Below are positions 54,450-63,093 of a stretch of 64,000 nt of DNA, in pieces. The DNA lies in the NCBI GenBank assembly GCA_021818985.1, contig JAKASO010000003.1, positions 36,641 through 100,640 on the forward strand, written 5' to 3'. The notes below the pieces were generated by a model. The model did not search any database. It was not told the DNA's origin and was given only the letters and a program-made list of their open reading frames with translations. Position 1 is the first letter of the stretch. Every line of letters begins with the position of its first letter. The DNA comes from a bacterium (GTDB lineage Bacteria; SZUA-79; Acidulodesulfobacterales; Acidulodesulfobacteraceae). Position numbers and translations under genes: made by a program.

Positions 54450-54706
54450 GTGCAATTTGCATAATTTATAACCGCCCCTCCTCCAAATTGACAAAGATAT
54501 TAGAACTTAAGGAGGAAGGGGCTTTTGAACACTCCGCAATTCCTATGCTATATATAAACGCATGCCGTTTATGCTCATGGCATTTGCGGCTCCCATTTCA
54601 ACCAGTCATTTACGAACCTCTCGGTAATAAATTCAAAGGCATAGAAATAAAACAGGCGGGGATTGACATAAAGAAGCTTATAAAAAGGAAAACCTTTAAG
54701 ATTTAA
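54419..54706 (+). pseudogene. possible back half of the thioredoxin-like protein
   Basis: The frame has no convincing start of its own (TTG at 54419, no ribosome site). It encodes SSKLTKILELKEEGAFEHSA, IPMLYINACRLCSWHLRLPF and a basic C-terminus. The pattern fits the second half of a thioredoxin-like domain, with a second Cys pair CRLC. It overlaps the end of the 40-residue peptide in another frame, which supports a frameshifted single gene. Function unknown. Confidence 0.4.
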
Positions 54707-54738
54707 TTAATAGGTTAATTGTGATACAATAGCAAATT

Positions 54739-55332
54739 ATGGATGTCTTTAATAAAAAAAAGCTATTCCTTCTATTCCCATTCATCCCAGTCATAGTTTT
54801 TATTATCTTTATTTCCGGTTGCTCAAAAAAACCCGAAGTTCTAACAACCCTGTCAGCAAAACGCCTGATAGCAAAAAACATTGGATATGCAACCTTCTTT
54901 TCCGTTCCTTATTCAAAAGCGGTAAGCGTATTAAACGATAAATTTTATCTTGTATTATTAAAAAAAAGGTATATTAAGTTTAATAAAAAACTTGGTTATA
55001 CTTCTTTTACGCGCCACTTTAAACCGTATTTGTTTAAAAAAGCCAACAAGACATACATAATTTTAGGAATTTTTAAATCTATTAAGGTCGAACATATTAA
55101 ATTTATTTCTAAAATCAGGGCTTTTGGCAGGTTTTCTTTTAACTTTAAGCCGAATCCGGTTTATAAGCTTATGGCTAAAAATGAAATATATTTTAGACAA
55201 TTTAAAATCCTAAAACAAGGAAAAGCCCTCGCGATATTTAAAAAGAAACCCTTTCTGCAATGGGGGCTCTCAGGCTTTAAGTCCTCAATTTTATCCGTTA
55301 AGAAATATGCGGGGAAAATAAAAAACAAATAA
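54739..55332 (+). CDS. lipoprotein of unknown function
   Basis: 197 residues. A basic and hydrophobic N-terminus ends in the lipobox ISGC (Cys near residue 28). The mature part is Lys/Phe/Tyr-rich and probably beta-rich, with no motif I recognise. The start is ATG 54739 with no strong ribosome site. The stop sits in a six-base tandem run (TAAAAG three times, the last imperfect, 55330-55347). It stands alone between decayed genes. Confidence 0.6.
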   Translation: MDVFNKKKLFLLFPFIPVIVFIIFISGCSKKPEVLTTLSAKRLIAKNIGYATFFSVPYSKAVSVLNDKFYLVLLKKRYIKFNKKLGYTSFTRHFKPYLFKKANKTYIILGIFKSIKVEHIKFISKIRAFGRFSFNFKPNPVYKLMAKNEIYFRQFKILKQGKALAIFKKKPFLQWGLSGFKSSILSVKKYAGKIKNK

Positions 55333-55405
55333 AAGTAAAAGTAAAAATGATAATTAAATAAAACAGCTGTGAATTATTGAATATTAAATGTAGTAGCAAT
55401 AAGAA

Positions 55406-55928
55406 ATGGATAAAACCTGGCTTTTGCAAAAGTTGGACCTTTTTAAGCTATTGCCCCATTCCGTTGTCGAAGAAAAAGAAGATTCACGCCACTCCATTTT
55501 ATCTGATGCTGAAAATATTGAAAGTGCCGTTGCGATTTCCGATATAGCGATATGTAAAGTACCGCAGGAAGAATTCGCATCTATAGCAAAAAATTGCTCC
55601 GAGCTTAATTTAAAGATAGTTAAAATTGTCGGATTGAGATTTAAAAAGATAACATCCAAAATAGCAAACCTTTTGTATAAAGATTTAGATTCCAGAATTG
55701 CATGGGCGCTGATAGAGCTTTATGAAAAGTTTGGCAAAAATAACCCCGTCAATACACGCTTAATCGGCATTAAACTTACCATGAAGAGATTGCCGCCCTT
55801 GTAGGAGCATCAAGGCAAAGAATGACGATGATATTGGATAAACTAAAAAAAGCGGAATAATTGATTTTTCCGGCAAGCGTATATTGATAAAGAATTTAGA
55901 AAGCCTTAAAAATATTGCCGGCACTTAA
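55406..55928 (+). pseudogene. Crp/Fnr-family transcription regulator, disrupted
   Basis: The opening MDKTWLLQKLDLFKLLPHSV matches the start of Crp/Fnr proteins. The cyclic-nucleotide-binding barrel is then mostly deleted: after VVEE the frame resumes at AENIESAVAISDIAICKVPQ. The dimer helix ...LLYKDLDSRIAWALIELYEK is intact. A one-base shift near 55780 is needed to read YHEEIAALVGASRQRM, the HTH. A second shift near 55855 restores GIIDFSGKRILIKNLESL to the TAA at 55926. At least one deletion and two frameshifts mean it is not functional. Confidence 0.8.
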
Positions 55929-56091
55929 GTATTGGGGATTTTACAGAAGGAATAAATATTTTGCATTATTGTCTCCATCGAGACATCGTTTACCATTATA
56001 ATTATGATATAATAGATAATAAATACATAATATGCAAAATCAGCAATGTATAATAAATTAATCAAAATATCAAAAACGGAGAATTTTTACC

Positions 56092-56463
56092 ATGGCAAAA
56101 GTTGCGATCATCGTTTTAGAGGGGACAGAGCTTAAAGAATCGGTTGCCAAAATACGGCATGCAATGATTTATTCAAAAGAGATAAAGGCTTCGGGTAATG
56201 AAATAACCCTCATTTTTGATGGAAATGGAACTAAATGGCTTGATATAGTTTCTGACGAAACATCGGAATATGATTTTTTAAATAAACTTTTTAAAGAAAT
56301 TAAGGAAATGGGAATAGTATATCGGGCATGCGGCTTTTGTTCAATAAGAAAAGGGGTAAAGGAAAGTCTGTCAAAAAAGAATATCGAATTTTTGTCCGAA
56401 TATGACGGACACCCCGACGTTGGAAAGCTTATAAATGCCGGATACCAGATAATAGTTATATAG
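56092..56463 (+). CDS. DsrE-like sulfur-relay-family protein
   Basis: 123 residues with the DsrE-type layout: an N-terminal strand (KVAIIVLEGTELKESVAKIR), IFDGNGTKW, and the Cys-bearing segment YRACGFCSIRKGV near residue 80, ending in a Leu/Ile-rich strand. Such proteins carry persulfide sulfur or act as small regulatory subunits. Two cysteines (ACGFC) at the expected active position suggest redox or sulfur transfer. It is intact, unlike the DsrE remnant 2 kb upstream. The upstream hairpin TGTCTC/GAGACA (55970-55985) could end earlier transcription. Confidence 0.75.
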   Translation: MAKVAIIVLEGTELKESVAKIRHAMIYSKEIKASGNEITLIFDGNGTKWLDIVSDETSEYDFLNKLFKEIKEMGIVYRACGFCSIRKGVKESLSKKNIEFLSEYDGHPDVGKLINAGYQIIVI

Positions 56464-56630
56464 TACATAACAGCATATAATAATAGTTCATGTCTACAAT
56501 ATAGCCTTCCGATTAAAAAAAATTTAAATTCAAAAGAGCCACAATATAGAAACACATGTCGTTTTTGTAATTATTGCTAATTATATTCACCCACGAGGTG
56601 AAAAACAAATAAAAAAGGAGGTTAATAAAT

Positions 56631-56696
56631 ATGTTAAAATTAAGAAAAGGTGGTAAATATGTTCATACCACGTGTCTAAAATGCCTTAAATATTGA
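56631..56696 (+). CDS. 21-codon mini-ORF with strong ribosome site
   Basis: AAAAAAGGAGGTTAATAAAT precedes the ATG. The frame encodes 21 residues ending TTCLKCLKY, a Cys-x-x-Cys motif in a basic peptide. The near-consensus Shine-Dalgarno is the main evidence. It ends 10 bp before tRNA-Pro on the other strand. Resemblance to the Cys-rich end of bL28 is slight and I do not rely on it. Whether it is translated cannot be told from the sequence. Confidence 0.3.
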   Translation: MLKLRKGGKYVHTTCLKCLKY

Positions 56697-56705
56697 GGTT
56701 TTGAG

Positions 56706-56782
56706 TGGTCGGGACGACAGGATTTGAACCTGCGACCCCTTGCACCCCATGCAAGTGCGCTACCGAACTGCGCCACGTCCCG
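56706..56782 (-). tRNA. tRNA-Pro(GGG)
   Basis: 77 nt. The acceptor CGGGACG pairs with CGTCCCG, the D-stem is GCGC/GCGC, and the anticodon stem CTTGC/GCAAG has loop ATGGGGT, so the anticodon is GGG. The T-arm is GCAGG-TTCAAAT-CCTGT. Discriminator A and CCA are encoded. A tRNA 3-prime end beside a decayed region is a typical integration context, but no att duplication is seen here. Confidence 0.95.
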
Positions 56783-56796
56783 AAAAAACAGAAGCA

Positions 56797-56900
56797 AATA
56801 CGAGAAAAATACGAGAAATATGTAATTTTCTATATTTCTATATATGATAATGGTTTTACGTTTATAATCCCACAGTTAATTAATTAAAATTAATTAAAAT
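56797..56900. repeat. three short tandem duplications upstream of hsp20
   Basis: AATACGAGAAA occurs twice (56797-56818), TTTCTATA twice (56827-56842) and TAATTAAAAT twice (56881-56900). They fill the gap between tRNA-Pro and the hsp20 promoter. Confidence 0.85.
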
Positions 56901-56979
56901 AATTAACTACAATAATAAAACTACCACTTTGGATATGAAAATGCAATATTATTTTTTATATTTTTTAGCTCACGCGAAC

Positions 56980-57007
56980 TTGAAAATGGAAAAATAGGTG
57001 GTATAAT
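56980..57007 (+). promoter_or_regulatory. sigma-70-type promoter of hsp20
   Basis: TTGAAA at 56980-56985, a 16-bp spacer, then TATAAT at 57002-57007. The start codon is 49 bp further on, after GGAGGTG. No CIRCE inverted repeat is visible around it, so control by HrcA is not supported. Confidence 0.65.
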
Positions 57008-57055
57008 AAAATAAGGGGTAAGAAGAAAGAAAAGAAAGAAGGAGGTGTTTCGTGT

Positions 57056-57493
57056 ATGGCAAATATCTCGGTTTGGGAACCGATAAGTAGCATTAGAAGC
57101 GATTTTGAAAAATTATTCAACGATTTTGTTCCGGTAAGCATCAAAAGGTTATGGGGCATGGAGCCCGGGGTAATGGAACCTTCGGTGGACGTAATCGAAA
57201 AAAACGACATGATTATGGTAAAAGCCGAAGTGCCGGGAATATCGAAAGATGATTTAAAACTTGAAGTCCATGACAATAAACTTACCATAAAGGGTGAGCA
57301 TAAAACAGAAAAAGAAGAAAAAAAAGAAGACTATTACAAAAAAGAGATTAGTTTTGGATCTTTTTACAGATGTGTTGAACTTCCTTCCGAGGTTGCGAGC
57401 GATTCGGCAAGTGCAACATTAAAAGATGGAATTTTGGAGGTTTCTTTAAAGAAAACTGCTCCATCAAAGCCGATCGAAATCGAGGTAAAATAA
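57056..57493 (+). CDS. Hsp20 small heat-shock protein
   Basis: ATP-independent holdase chaperone. The 145-residue protein has the alpha-crystallin domain: PSVDVIEKNDMIMVKAEVPG, then KLTIKGEHKTEKEEKKEDYY, and ATLKDGILEVSLKK with the C-terminal I-x-I-like PIEIEVK. The start follows GGAGGTG. It is monocistronic. Confidence 0.95.
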   Translation: MANISVWEPISSIRSDFEKLFNDFVPVSIKRLWGMEPGVMEPSVDVIEKNDMIMVKAEVPGISKDDLKLEVHDNKLTIKGEHKTEKEEKKEDYYKKEISFGSFYRCVELPSEVASDSASATLKDGILEVSLKKTAPSKPIEIEVK

Positions 57494-57551
57494 GGAAGAT
57501 AAAAATAAGAATTGCCGCTAAAGCGCTCTACTAATGTGAAAAGTGAACATT

Positions 57552-57647
57552 TTGCCGCTTTTAACCATTTTTAATGCTTAGTTATAAGCACATTCGTTAT
57601 CATAAATGGAATGAATGTAAAACCGGGTTAAAAGCGGCAATTTTTTT
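57552..57647. terminator. branched stem-loop followed by a T-run (hsp20/HU convergent gap)
   Basis: The outer stem TTGCCGCTTTTAACC (57552-57566) pairs perfectly with GGTTAAAAGCGGCAA (57626-57640). Inside are two smaller hairpins, TGCTTA/TAAGCA and CATTC/GAATG, giving a three-way junction. TTTTTTT follows at 57641-57647. It probably terminates hsp20. The internal branching is more than a simple terminator needs. Confidence 0.7.
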
Positions 57648-57681
57648 ATCAAAAATCACCTTACCACAAAAACTTTAGCAT

Positions 57682-57957
57682 TTATTTATTGACGGCTCCT
57701 TTAAGGGATTTGCCGGCTCTAAATCTGGGCGCTGTCGAAGCCTTAATCCTGATCTCTTGTCCGGTGCGCGGATTTCTTCCTTTCCTTGCAGATCTCTTAA
57801 TCGCATCAAATGTTCCAAAACCGACCAGTCTTACTACTCCGCCCTTTTTGACCGCATTTACGATAGTAGCTGTTATTGCATTTAAGACCACTTCGCTTTT
57901 TACCTTGTTAAGTTTTGCTCTTTTTGCAATTAGATCAACCAGTTCCGCCTTTGTCAT
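57682..57957 (-). CDS. hup: HU-family DNA-binding protein
   Basis: Nucleoid protein that bends DNA as a dimer. Start 57957 (MTKAELVDLIAKRAKL) is preferred to the ATG 15 bp upstream because GGAGG is then correctly spaced. The signature VGFGTFDAIKRSARKGRNPR is followed by TGQEIRI. 91 residues. It is close to typical HU; IHF is less likely as the arm lacks IHF features. Confidence 0.93.
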   Translation of the reverse strand: MTKAELVDLIAKRAKLNKVKSEVVLNAITATIVNAVKKGGVVRLVGFGTFDAIKRSARKGRNPRTGQEIRIKASTAPRFRAGKSLKGAVNK

Positions 57958-58455
57958 AACCTCACCCTCCATCTTTTAAAATGGTTCATTTAAAATTTAA
58001 AACAATTCACCGTCATCATTGTTATAAAGATACTTAAGCTTTGCATTTTATGGATTCTTAATCTATTTTCAATTCTTTTTTAATCCCTTAATATCTATCT
58101 CTTAGTATCTATCGGCTTTTTTCAACATTTTTTAAATTTTATTTTCATTAATTCGTTCTACAAATCCAAATTTCTTCAATAAACTCTTCAATAAACTCTG
58201 GCGGATTTATAATTTTTACGGATTTATAATGTTTTAAACTGCATAAGTCCATACTCCGTTACTATTTACTACTTTGTATTATATGATATAATTTTTCATA
58301 TTCGTTAATCTCCCACATTAGTTATTTTTTTGTTTGAGACATTAATAATTATAACATGTTCAGGGGATTTGTTGTTCTATTGTAGAATTAAAGTTATATC
58401 TTACTATTTATTTTTTTAAATTAATTTTTTTAAATTAACCTTATTTTTAAACAAA
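57958..58455. other. about 500-bp AT-rich non-coding gap
   Basis: Lies between divergent HU and the proton-ATPase gene. It holds two perfect tandem duplications: CTTCAATAAACT (58174-58197) and TTTTTTTAAATTAA (58411-58438). CGGATTTATAA also recurs near 58203-58229. I see no gene or convincing promoter in it. Confidence 0.6.
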
Positions 58456-58465
58456 TTGAAGGCCA

Positions 58466-58491
58466 AATGTCTAAAGAAAATGTCTAAAGAA
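58466..58491. repeat. 13-bp perfect tandem duplication of the P-ATPase start codon
   Basis: AATGTCTAAAGAA occurs twice. The first ATG (58467) has GAAGG upstream but reads MSKENV and stops. The second ATG (58480) opens the ATPase frame but has only duplicated A-rich sequence before it. Confidence 0.9.
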
Positions 58492-60916
58492 AAGGAAATG
58501 GTGAGCGAGTACGTCTGTCTTACGACTGAACAAGCAAATCAAAAAATTAAAGTGTACGGTTTGAACGCCGTGGAAGAAGAAAAAAAGAATCCTGTAAAAG
58601 AATTTTTAGAAAGGTTCTGGGGGGCCTATTCCGTGGATGTTGGAATTTGCGGCGTTATTGGAAGTTATAGTTGGAATAACCAAAGGGCAGGACGTAAAGT
58701 TTACTGAAGCCGCAATAATACTGGCGCTTTTAATATTTAACAGTATAATGTCTTTTATGCACGAAGGCAAAGCTCAGCAGGCGCTCGAACTTTTAAAACA
58801 AAGGCTTACTGTAAAAGCGAGAGTCATGAGGGACGATAAATGGACCATACTCGATGCAAAATACCTTGTCCCTGACGATATCGTCCATTTAAGGATGGGC
58901 GATTTCGTTCCTGCGGATATAAAACTTCTTGACAGCCAGATACAATTAGACCAATCTGCACTTACCGGAGAATCCCTTCCCATAGAGGCGGAGAAAGGAA
59001 GCGTCGCCTATTCAGGCTCTGTGGTAAAAAGAGGCGAAGCTACCGGAATTGTCGTTGCTACCGGAAAGGAAAGTTATTTTGGAAAAACTGCAGAACTCGT
59101 TAAAATAGCCAAGACCAAGAGCAACCTGTCAAAGCTTGTTTTTAAAATCGTCAAATATATAATGTATATGGATTTTATTCTTCTGGCATTTTTTCTGGTT
59201 TATGCCCTTTCACATGGTTTTAGTCCCGCCGATACTATAATATTTATCCTTGTTATTCTAATTGCCGCCATCCCGATTGCGCTTCCGGCAACTTACACGC
59301 TTTCCACGGCGCTTGGAGCAATAGAACTTTCTAAGAAAGGGGTTTTGACTACTAAATTGTCGGCCATAGAAGAGTCTGCAGCAATGACCGTTCTGTGTTC
59401 AGACAAAACCGGAACGCTAACGGAAAATAAGGTAATACTGGAAGATATAACCCCTATTGGAGAACATACGAAAGAAGAACTGCTTACATACTCTATTATG
59501 GCAAGCGACGAAAAAAGTCAGGACGCATTAGACGACGCAATTTTCAAGGTTACTAACCCTATGAACTTAAAGCCGGAAGGAGAAAGGGTTTCTTTTACTC
59601 CGTTCGACCCCGCTACCAAAAGAACCGAAGGCTTATATAAAGTTAGCGGAAAAGAAGTTAAAATATTTAAAGGTCAGCCGGTAACTATATGGAATTTGAC
59701 ACAGCAAGATGGTTTAGAAGGGGCATATAAATATGAAGATGTAGAAAGAGGGCTTGCTCAAAAAGGGGAAAGGGTTCTTGCAACCGCTTATGAAAAAGGT
59801 GGAAAATACGAATTCTTAGGTTTCTTAGGGTTTATGGACCCCGAAAGGGAAGACTCCAAACCACTCGTTAATGAACTACGCAATCTCGGCGTAAGAACAA
59901 TTATGCTTACCGGAGATACCACTATAACTGCTAGAACTATCGCCAAAAGGCTTGATATAGGCGAAAGAGTATGCGAAAGAAAAGAACTTCTGGAAATGAG
60001 CAAGGATAAAGAAAAAGAAAAGGGGCTTGCAGATTACGATGTGTTCGGAGGGATTTACCCTGAAGACAAATATAACATAGTTAAAGCTCTGCAAGGTAAC
60101 AATTATATAGTCGGCATGACCGGCGACGGGGTAAACGACTCCCCGGCGCTTAAGCAAGCAGAGGTTGGCATTGCCGTTTCGGGTTCTACCGATGTTGCAA
60201 AAGCCGCCGCAAGCATTGTCCTTACCAACCCGGGTTTGTCGAATATAGTTTCCGCCATAAAAACAAGCAGGGAGATATTTCAGAGAATGGCAACATGGGT
60301 GCTAAATAAGATAGCGAAAACGATAGAAATTTCCTTTTTTACAATATTCGGCATTATTCTTGTAAACTATTATTATAATACTCCACCAAGTAAGTCTTTT
60401 ATAATTACGCCCGTGCTTGTTATTTTACTGCTTTTTACCAACGATTTCGTGACTATGTCTATTTCAACCGATAACGTTAAACATTCACTAAAGCCAAATG
60501 AATGGAAGATTAAGAACATGATAATCGGTTCCGTGGCTATGGGCATATTTCAGTTGATTTTTTCATTTGGAGCGCTTGTTTATTATAAAATGCAAGGTCA
60601 CTACGACATGCACCAGATTGCAACCATAGTTTTTTTAATAATGGTATTTACGGGACAGGGCGTTCTTTATTTAGTCAGAACCGGAGGTCATTTTTATAAG
60701 AGCTCACCGTCAAAATATATGCTTATTGCAACCATAGGGGATTTAATCGTTGTTTCTTTACTGGCGACTTTCGGTGTCACGTTTAAAAGCCATCCCTTGA
60801 TAGCGCGGATTCCATTTACGGAAATAATAAGACTGTATGTTTTTGGAGCTATATATCTGTTCTTTGTGGATATAGCAAAAGTATGGATTTTCAGGAAATA
60901 TAACGTCAGACCGTAG
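58480..60916 (+). pseudogene. P-type proton ATPase (type III-A like), frameshifted
   Basis: The second frame (from 58637) encodes a nearly complete plasma-membrane H+-ATPase type protein: actuator LTGESLP, phosphorylation site CSDKTGTLTENK, MLTGDT, and hinge TGDGVNDSPALKQAEVG followed by six helices. The first frame (58480-58707) supplies the missing N-terminus, MSKEKEMVSEYVCLTTEQAN to FLERFWG. The two join if one G is removed from the six-G run at 58619-58624. This is either a real disruption, a phase-variable switch or an assembly error. A proton pump would suit an acid habitat. Confidence 0.85.
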
Positions 60917-61041
60917 TTTTGCCGGCACTTTGATTAAAGCATGCCTATCCGCAAAGAAATAATACAAAGACCGGTTAAATTGGTAGAGAAAGAAACGACT
61001 CATGCATTGAGGGGTAGTTCACAATTATAGTTCTTTTTTAT

Positions 61042-61353
61042 ATGTATTTTTCTTACAAAAAATACCTGCCAGAAAGGTTTTACAGCCTTAAAGCCGTCCA
61101 TTACAACGGAAACGGCATTAACCAAATTATTATAAACAGGCTCGGCAATCCTTTAAATCTTTCAAGAAATTTTAAATACCTTAGAATAACCGGGGTAAAA
61201 TATATTATAATTAACAAAACTCTTCTTTCTCAAGAATACGGCTGGAATAAGAACCGTGTAAAAGAAGTCATAAGCGGATTAAAGGGGGATACTTCTATCT
61301 TGAGCGTTATATATAACGGAAAAAATACGATGATATTAAAACTTAAATTTTAA
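61042..61353 (+). pseudogene. C-terminal fragment of a glycosyltransferase-like membrane protein
   Basis: 103 residues without a membrane helix. The GVKYIIINKTLL segment and the trailing ...ILSVIYNGKNTMILKLKF resemble the soluble C-terminal domain found after the helices in PMT/GT39-type mannosyltransferase-like proteins. All membrane segments are absent. It is read as a remnant; a short hypothetical gene is the alternative. Confidence 0.35.
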
Positions 61354-61665
61354 CAATTATGAAAATATGAAAAAACTTTCTCTTCATTTTAGGAGACATT
61401 ATATATATATTATATCTCCTTAGGCTGCGGCTAAATTGAATATTTAGAAAATGCATTTATGATTTTTCGCATTACTCTTTTTAATTGGTCGTTTAAAAAA
61501 CAGCAGGCAAACCCTAAAAAAGCATATGCGTATAGATACAGGGTTTGTCAATAATATCCTAAGATTAATCTTGAGTTTTATTGTAATATGCATTACAATA
61601 ATTATCATTACAATAATTATCAAACCATCAAAATTTTAAAGTCTTAAATTTTAACAATAAATATT
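61354..61665. other. 312-bp non-coding gap with hairpins and repeats
   Basis: Contains a near-perfect hairpin at 61391-61420 (AGGAGACATTATATA/TATTATATCTCCT), a stem CAAACCCT/AGGGTTTG (61508-61515 and 61542-61549), the inverted pair TATTGTAAT-ATGC-ATTACAATA (61580-61601) and the perfect 15-bp tandem CATTACAATAATTAT (61591-61620). The last two lie just upstream of the DUF234 ATPase and look operator-like. Confidence 0.65.
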
Positions 61666-62973
61666 ATGAAATTTTACGACAGAATTAAAGAATTAAGGAT
61701 GCTCAGGTCGAACTTGGTATCCATTAAAACCACTTCTATAATGACGGTGATTACCGGCAGAAGAAGGGTAGGAAAAACGAAACTTATACTTGAAGCTTTC
61801 GGTGAAAACATGCTTTATTTGTTTATAGCAAGAAAAGAAGAAAGGCTTTTATGCGAAGAATTTTCTTACCTGATTCAGAATAAATTAAATAAAAAGATAA
61901 TAGGCAAAATTACTGCTTTTAAAGACCTATTTGAATATCTTATGGTTTTATCCGAAGAAAATGCCCTTACTGTTGCGATAGACGAGTTTCAGGAATTTTA
62001 TAACATAAGCCCTTCAGCTTATTCAGATATGCAAAAGATCTGGGACACCCGCAAAAATAAATCTAAGATGAATTTAATCCTGAGCGGCTCCATTTATTCG
62101 CTTATGAAAAAAATATTCGAAAATTCAAAAGAACCTCTTTTCGGGAGGGCGAACAAAAAAATATATTTAAGACCTTTTGACGTCAATACTTTAAATAAAA
62201 TAATAATGGAAAACAATAAATCCGCGAATAAAATAGATATCTTGAGTTTCTATACGTTTACGGGCGGAATAGCCAAGTACGTTGAAACATTCGTCGATAA
62301 CGACGCCTTAACATATAACAAAATGCTTGATTTAATTTTAGAAGAAGATTCAATCTTTTTAGACGAGGGCAAAGATTTATTAATAGAAGAATTCGGAAAG
62401 GAATACGCTACATATTTTTCTATCCTTTCTTTAATTGCAAGCTCAAAAACATCGAGAAGCGAAATAGAATCTATTCTTGATAAAAATACAGGCGGCTATT
62501 TAGACAGACTTGAAAATGAATATAATATAATAAAAAGGATAAAACCCATATTTGCAAAAGAAGGCGGCAGAATTCAAAAATACGTTATAGAAGATAATTT
62601 TTTAAATTTTTGGTTCCGGTTTATTTACGGCTACAAAAGTGCCATCGAAATTGGGAATTTAAAGTACGTTAAAGATATAGTAAATAGAGACTTTACCTCT
62701 TACTTAGGGAAATTTCTTGAAAAATACTTCATCGAAAAACTCAAGCTTTCTAATGAGTTTTCAGGCATCGGCACATACTGGGAAAAAGGCAATAAAAACG
62801 AAATAGATGTTGTTGCGGTAAATGATATGGACAAAAAAATATTGATAGCCGAAGTAAAATTAAACCTTGAAAGAATCAATATTAATAAACTTAAGGAAAA
62901 ATCCGCAAAACTAACGCAAAAATTCAAAGAATACCGTTTTGAATACAAAGGATTTTCAATCGAAGATTTATAG
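61666..62973 (+). CDS. AAA ATPase with DUF234 (PD-D/ExK-like) C-terminus
   Basis: 435 residues. The ATPase domain has Walker A TGRRRVGKTKL near residue 31, Walker B VAIDEFQEF near 105, and the LSGSIYSLM sensor region. The C-terminal part has FWFRFIYGY and then NEIDVVAVND...ILIAEVKLN, the D-x(n)-E-x-K pattern of restriction-like nucleases. These archaeal-type ATPases are abundant in accessory DNA of anaerobes; their role is unsettled, with defence or mobile-element functions proposed. It is intact in an otherwise decayed zone. Confidence 0.88.
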   Translation: MKFYDRIKELRMLRSNLVSIKTTSIMTVITGRRRVGKTKLILEAFGENMLYLFIARKEERLLCEEFSYLIQNKLNKKIIGKITAFKDLFEYLMVLSEENALTVAIDEFQEFYNISPSAYSDMQKIWDTRKNKSKMNLILSGSIYSLMKKIFENSKEPLFGRANKKIYLRPFDVNTLNKIIMENNKSANKIDILSFYTFTGGIAKYVETFVDNDALTYNKMLDLILEEDSIFLDEGKDLLIEEFGKEYATYFSILSLIASSKTSRSEIESILDKNTGGYLDRLENEYNIIKRIKPIFAKEGGRIQKYVIEDNFLNFWFRFIYGYKSAIEIGNLKYVKDIVNRDFTSYLGKFLEKYFIEKLKLSNEFSGIGTYWEKGNKNEIDVVAVNDMDKKILIAEVKLNLERININKLKEKSAKLTQKFKEYRFEYKGFSIEDL

Positions 62974-63093
62974 ATGTTTTATTTCGATGGAAAAGATAAA
63001 ACAAATATGCCGATAAAAAAGTTTTTAAATTTAATCCGAGATTTATAATAAAATAAAATTAATAAAAAATGAAAATAATTAAAAGTTCAGGTT

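Noticed and set aside
56631..56696. Mini-ORF as a fragment of ribosomal protein bL28 (rpmB)
   Set aside because: Only the TxCLK string agrees, which is too short to support homology.
60941..61030. A 29-codon frame after the P-type ATPase
   Set aside because: No ribosome site and no recognisable motif; chance is sufficient.
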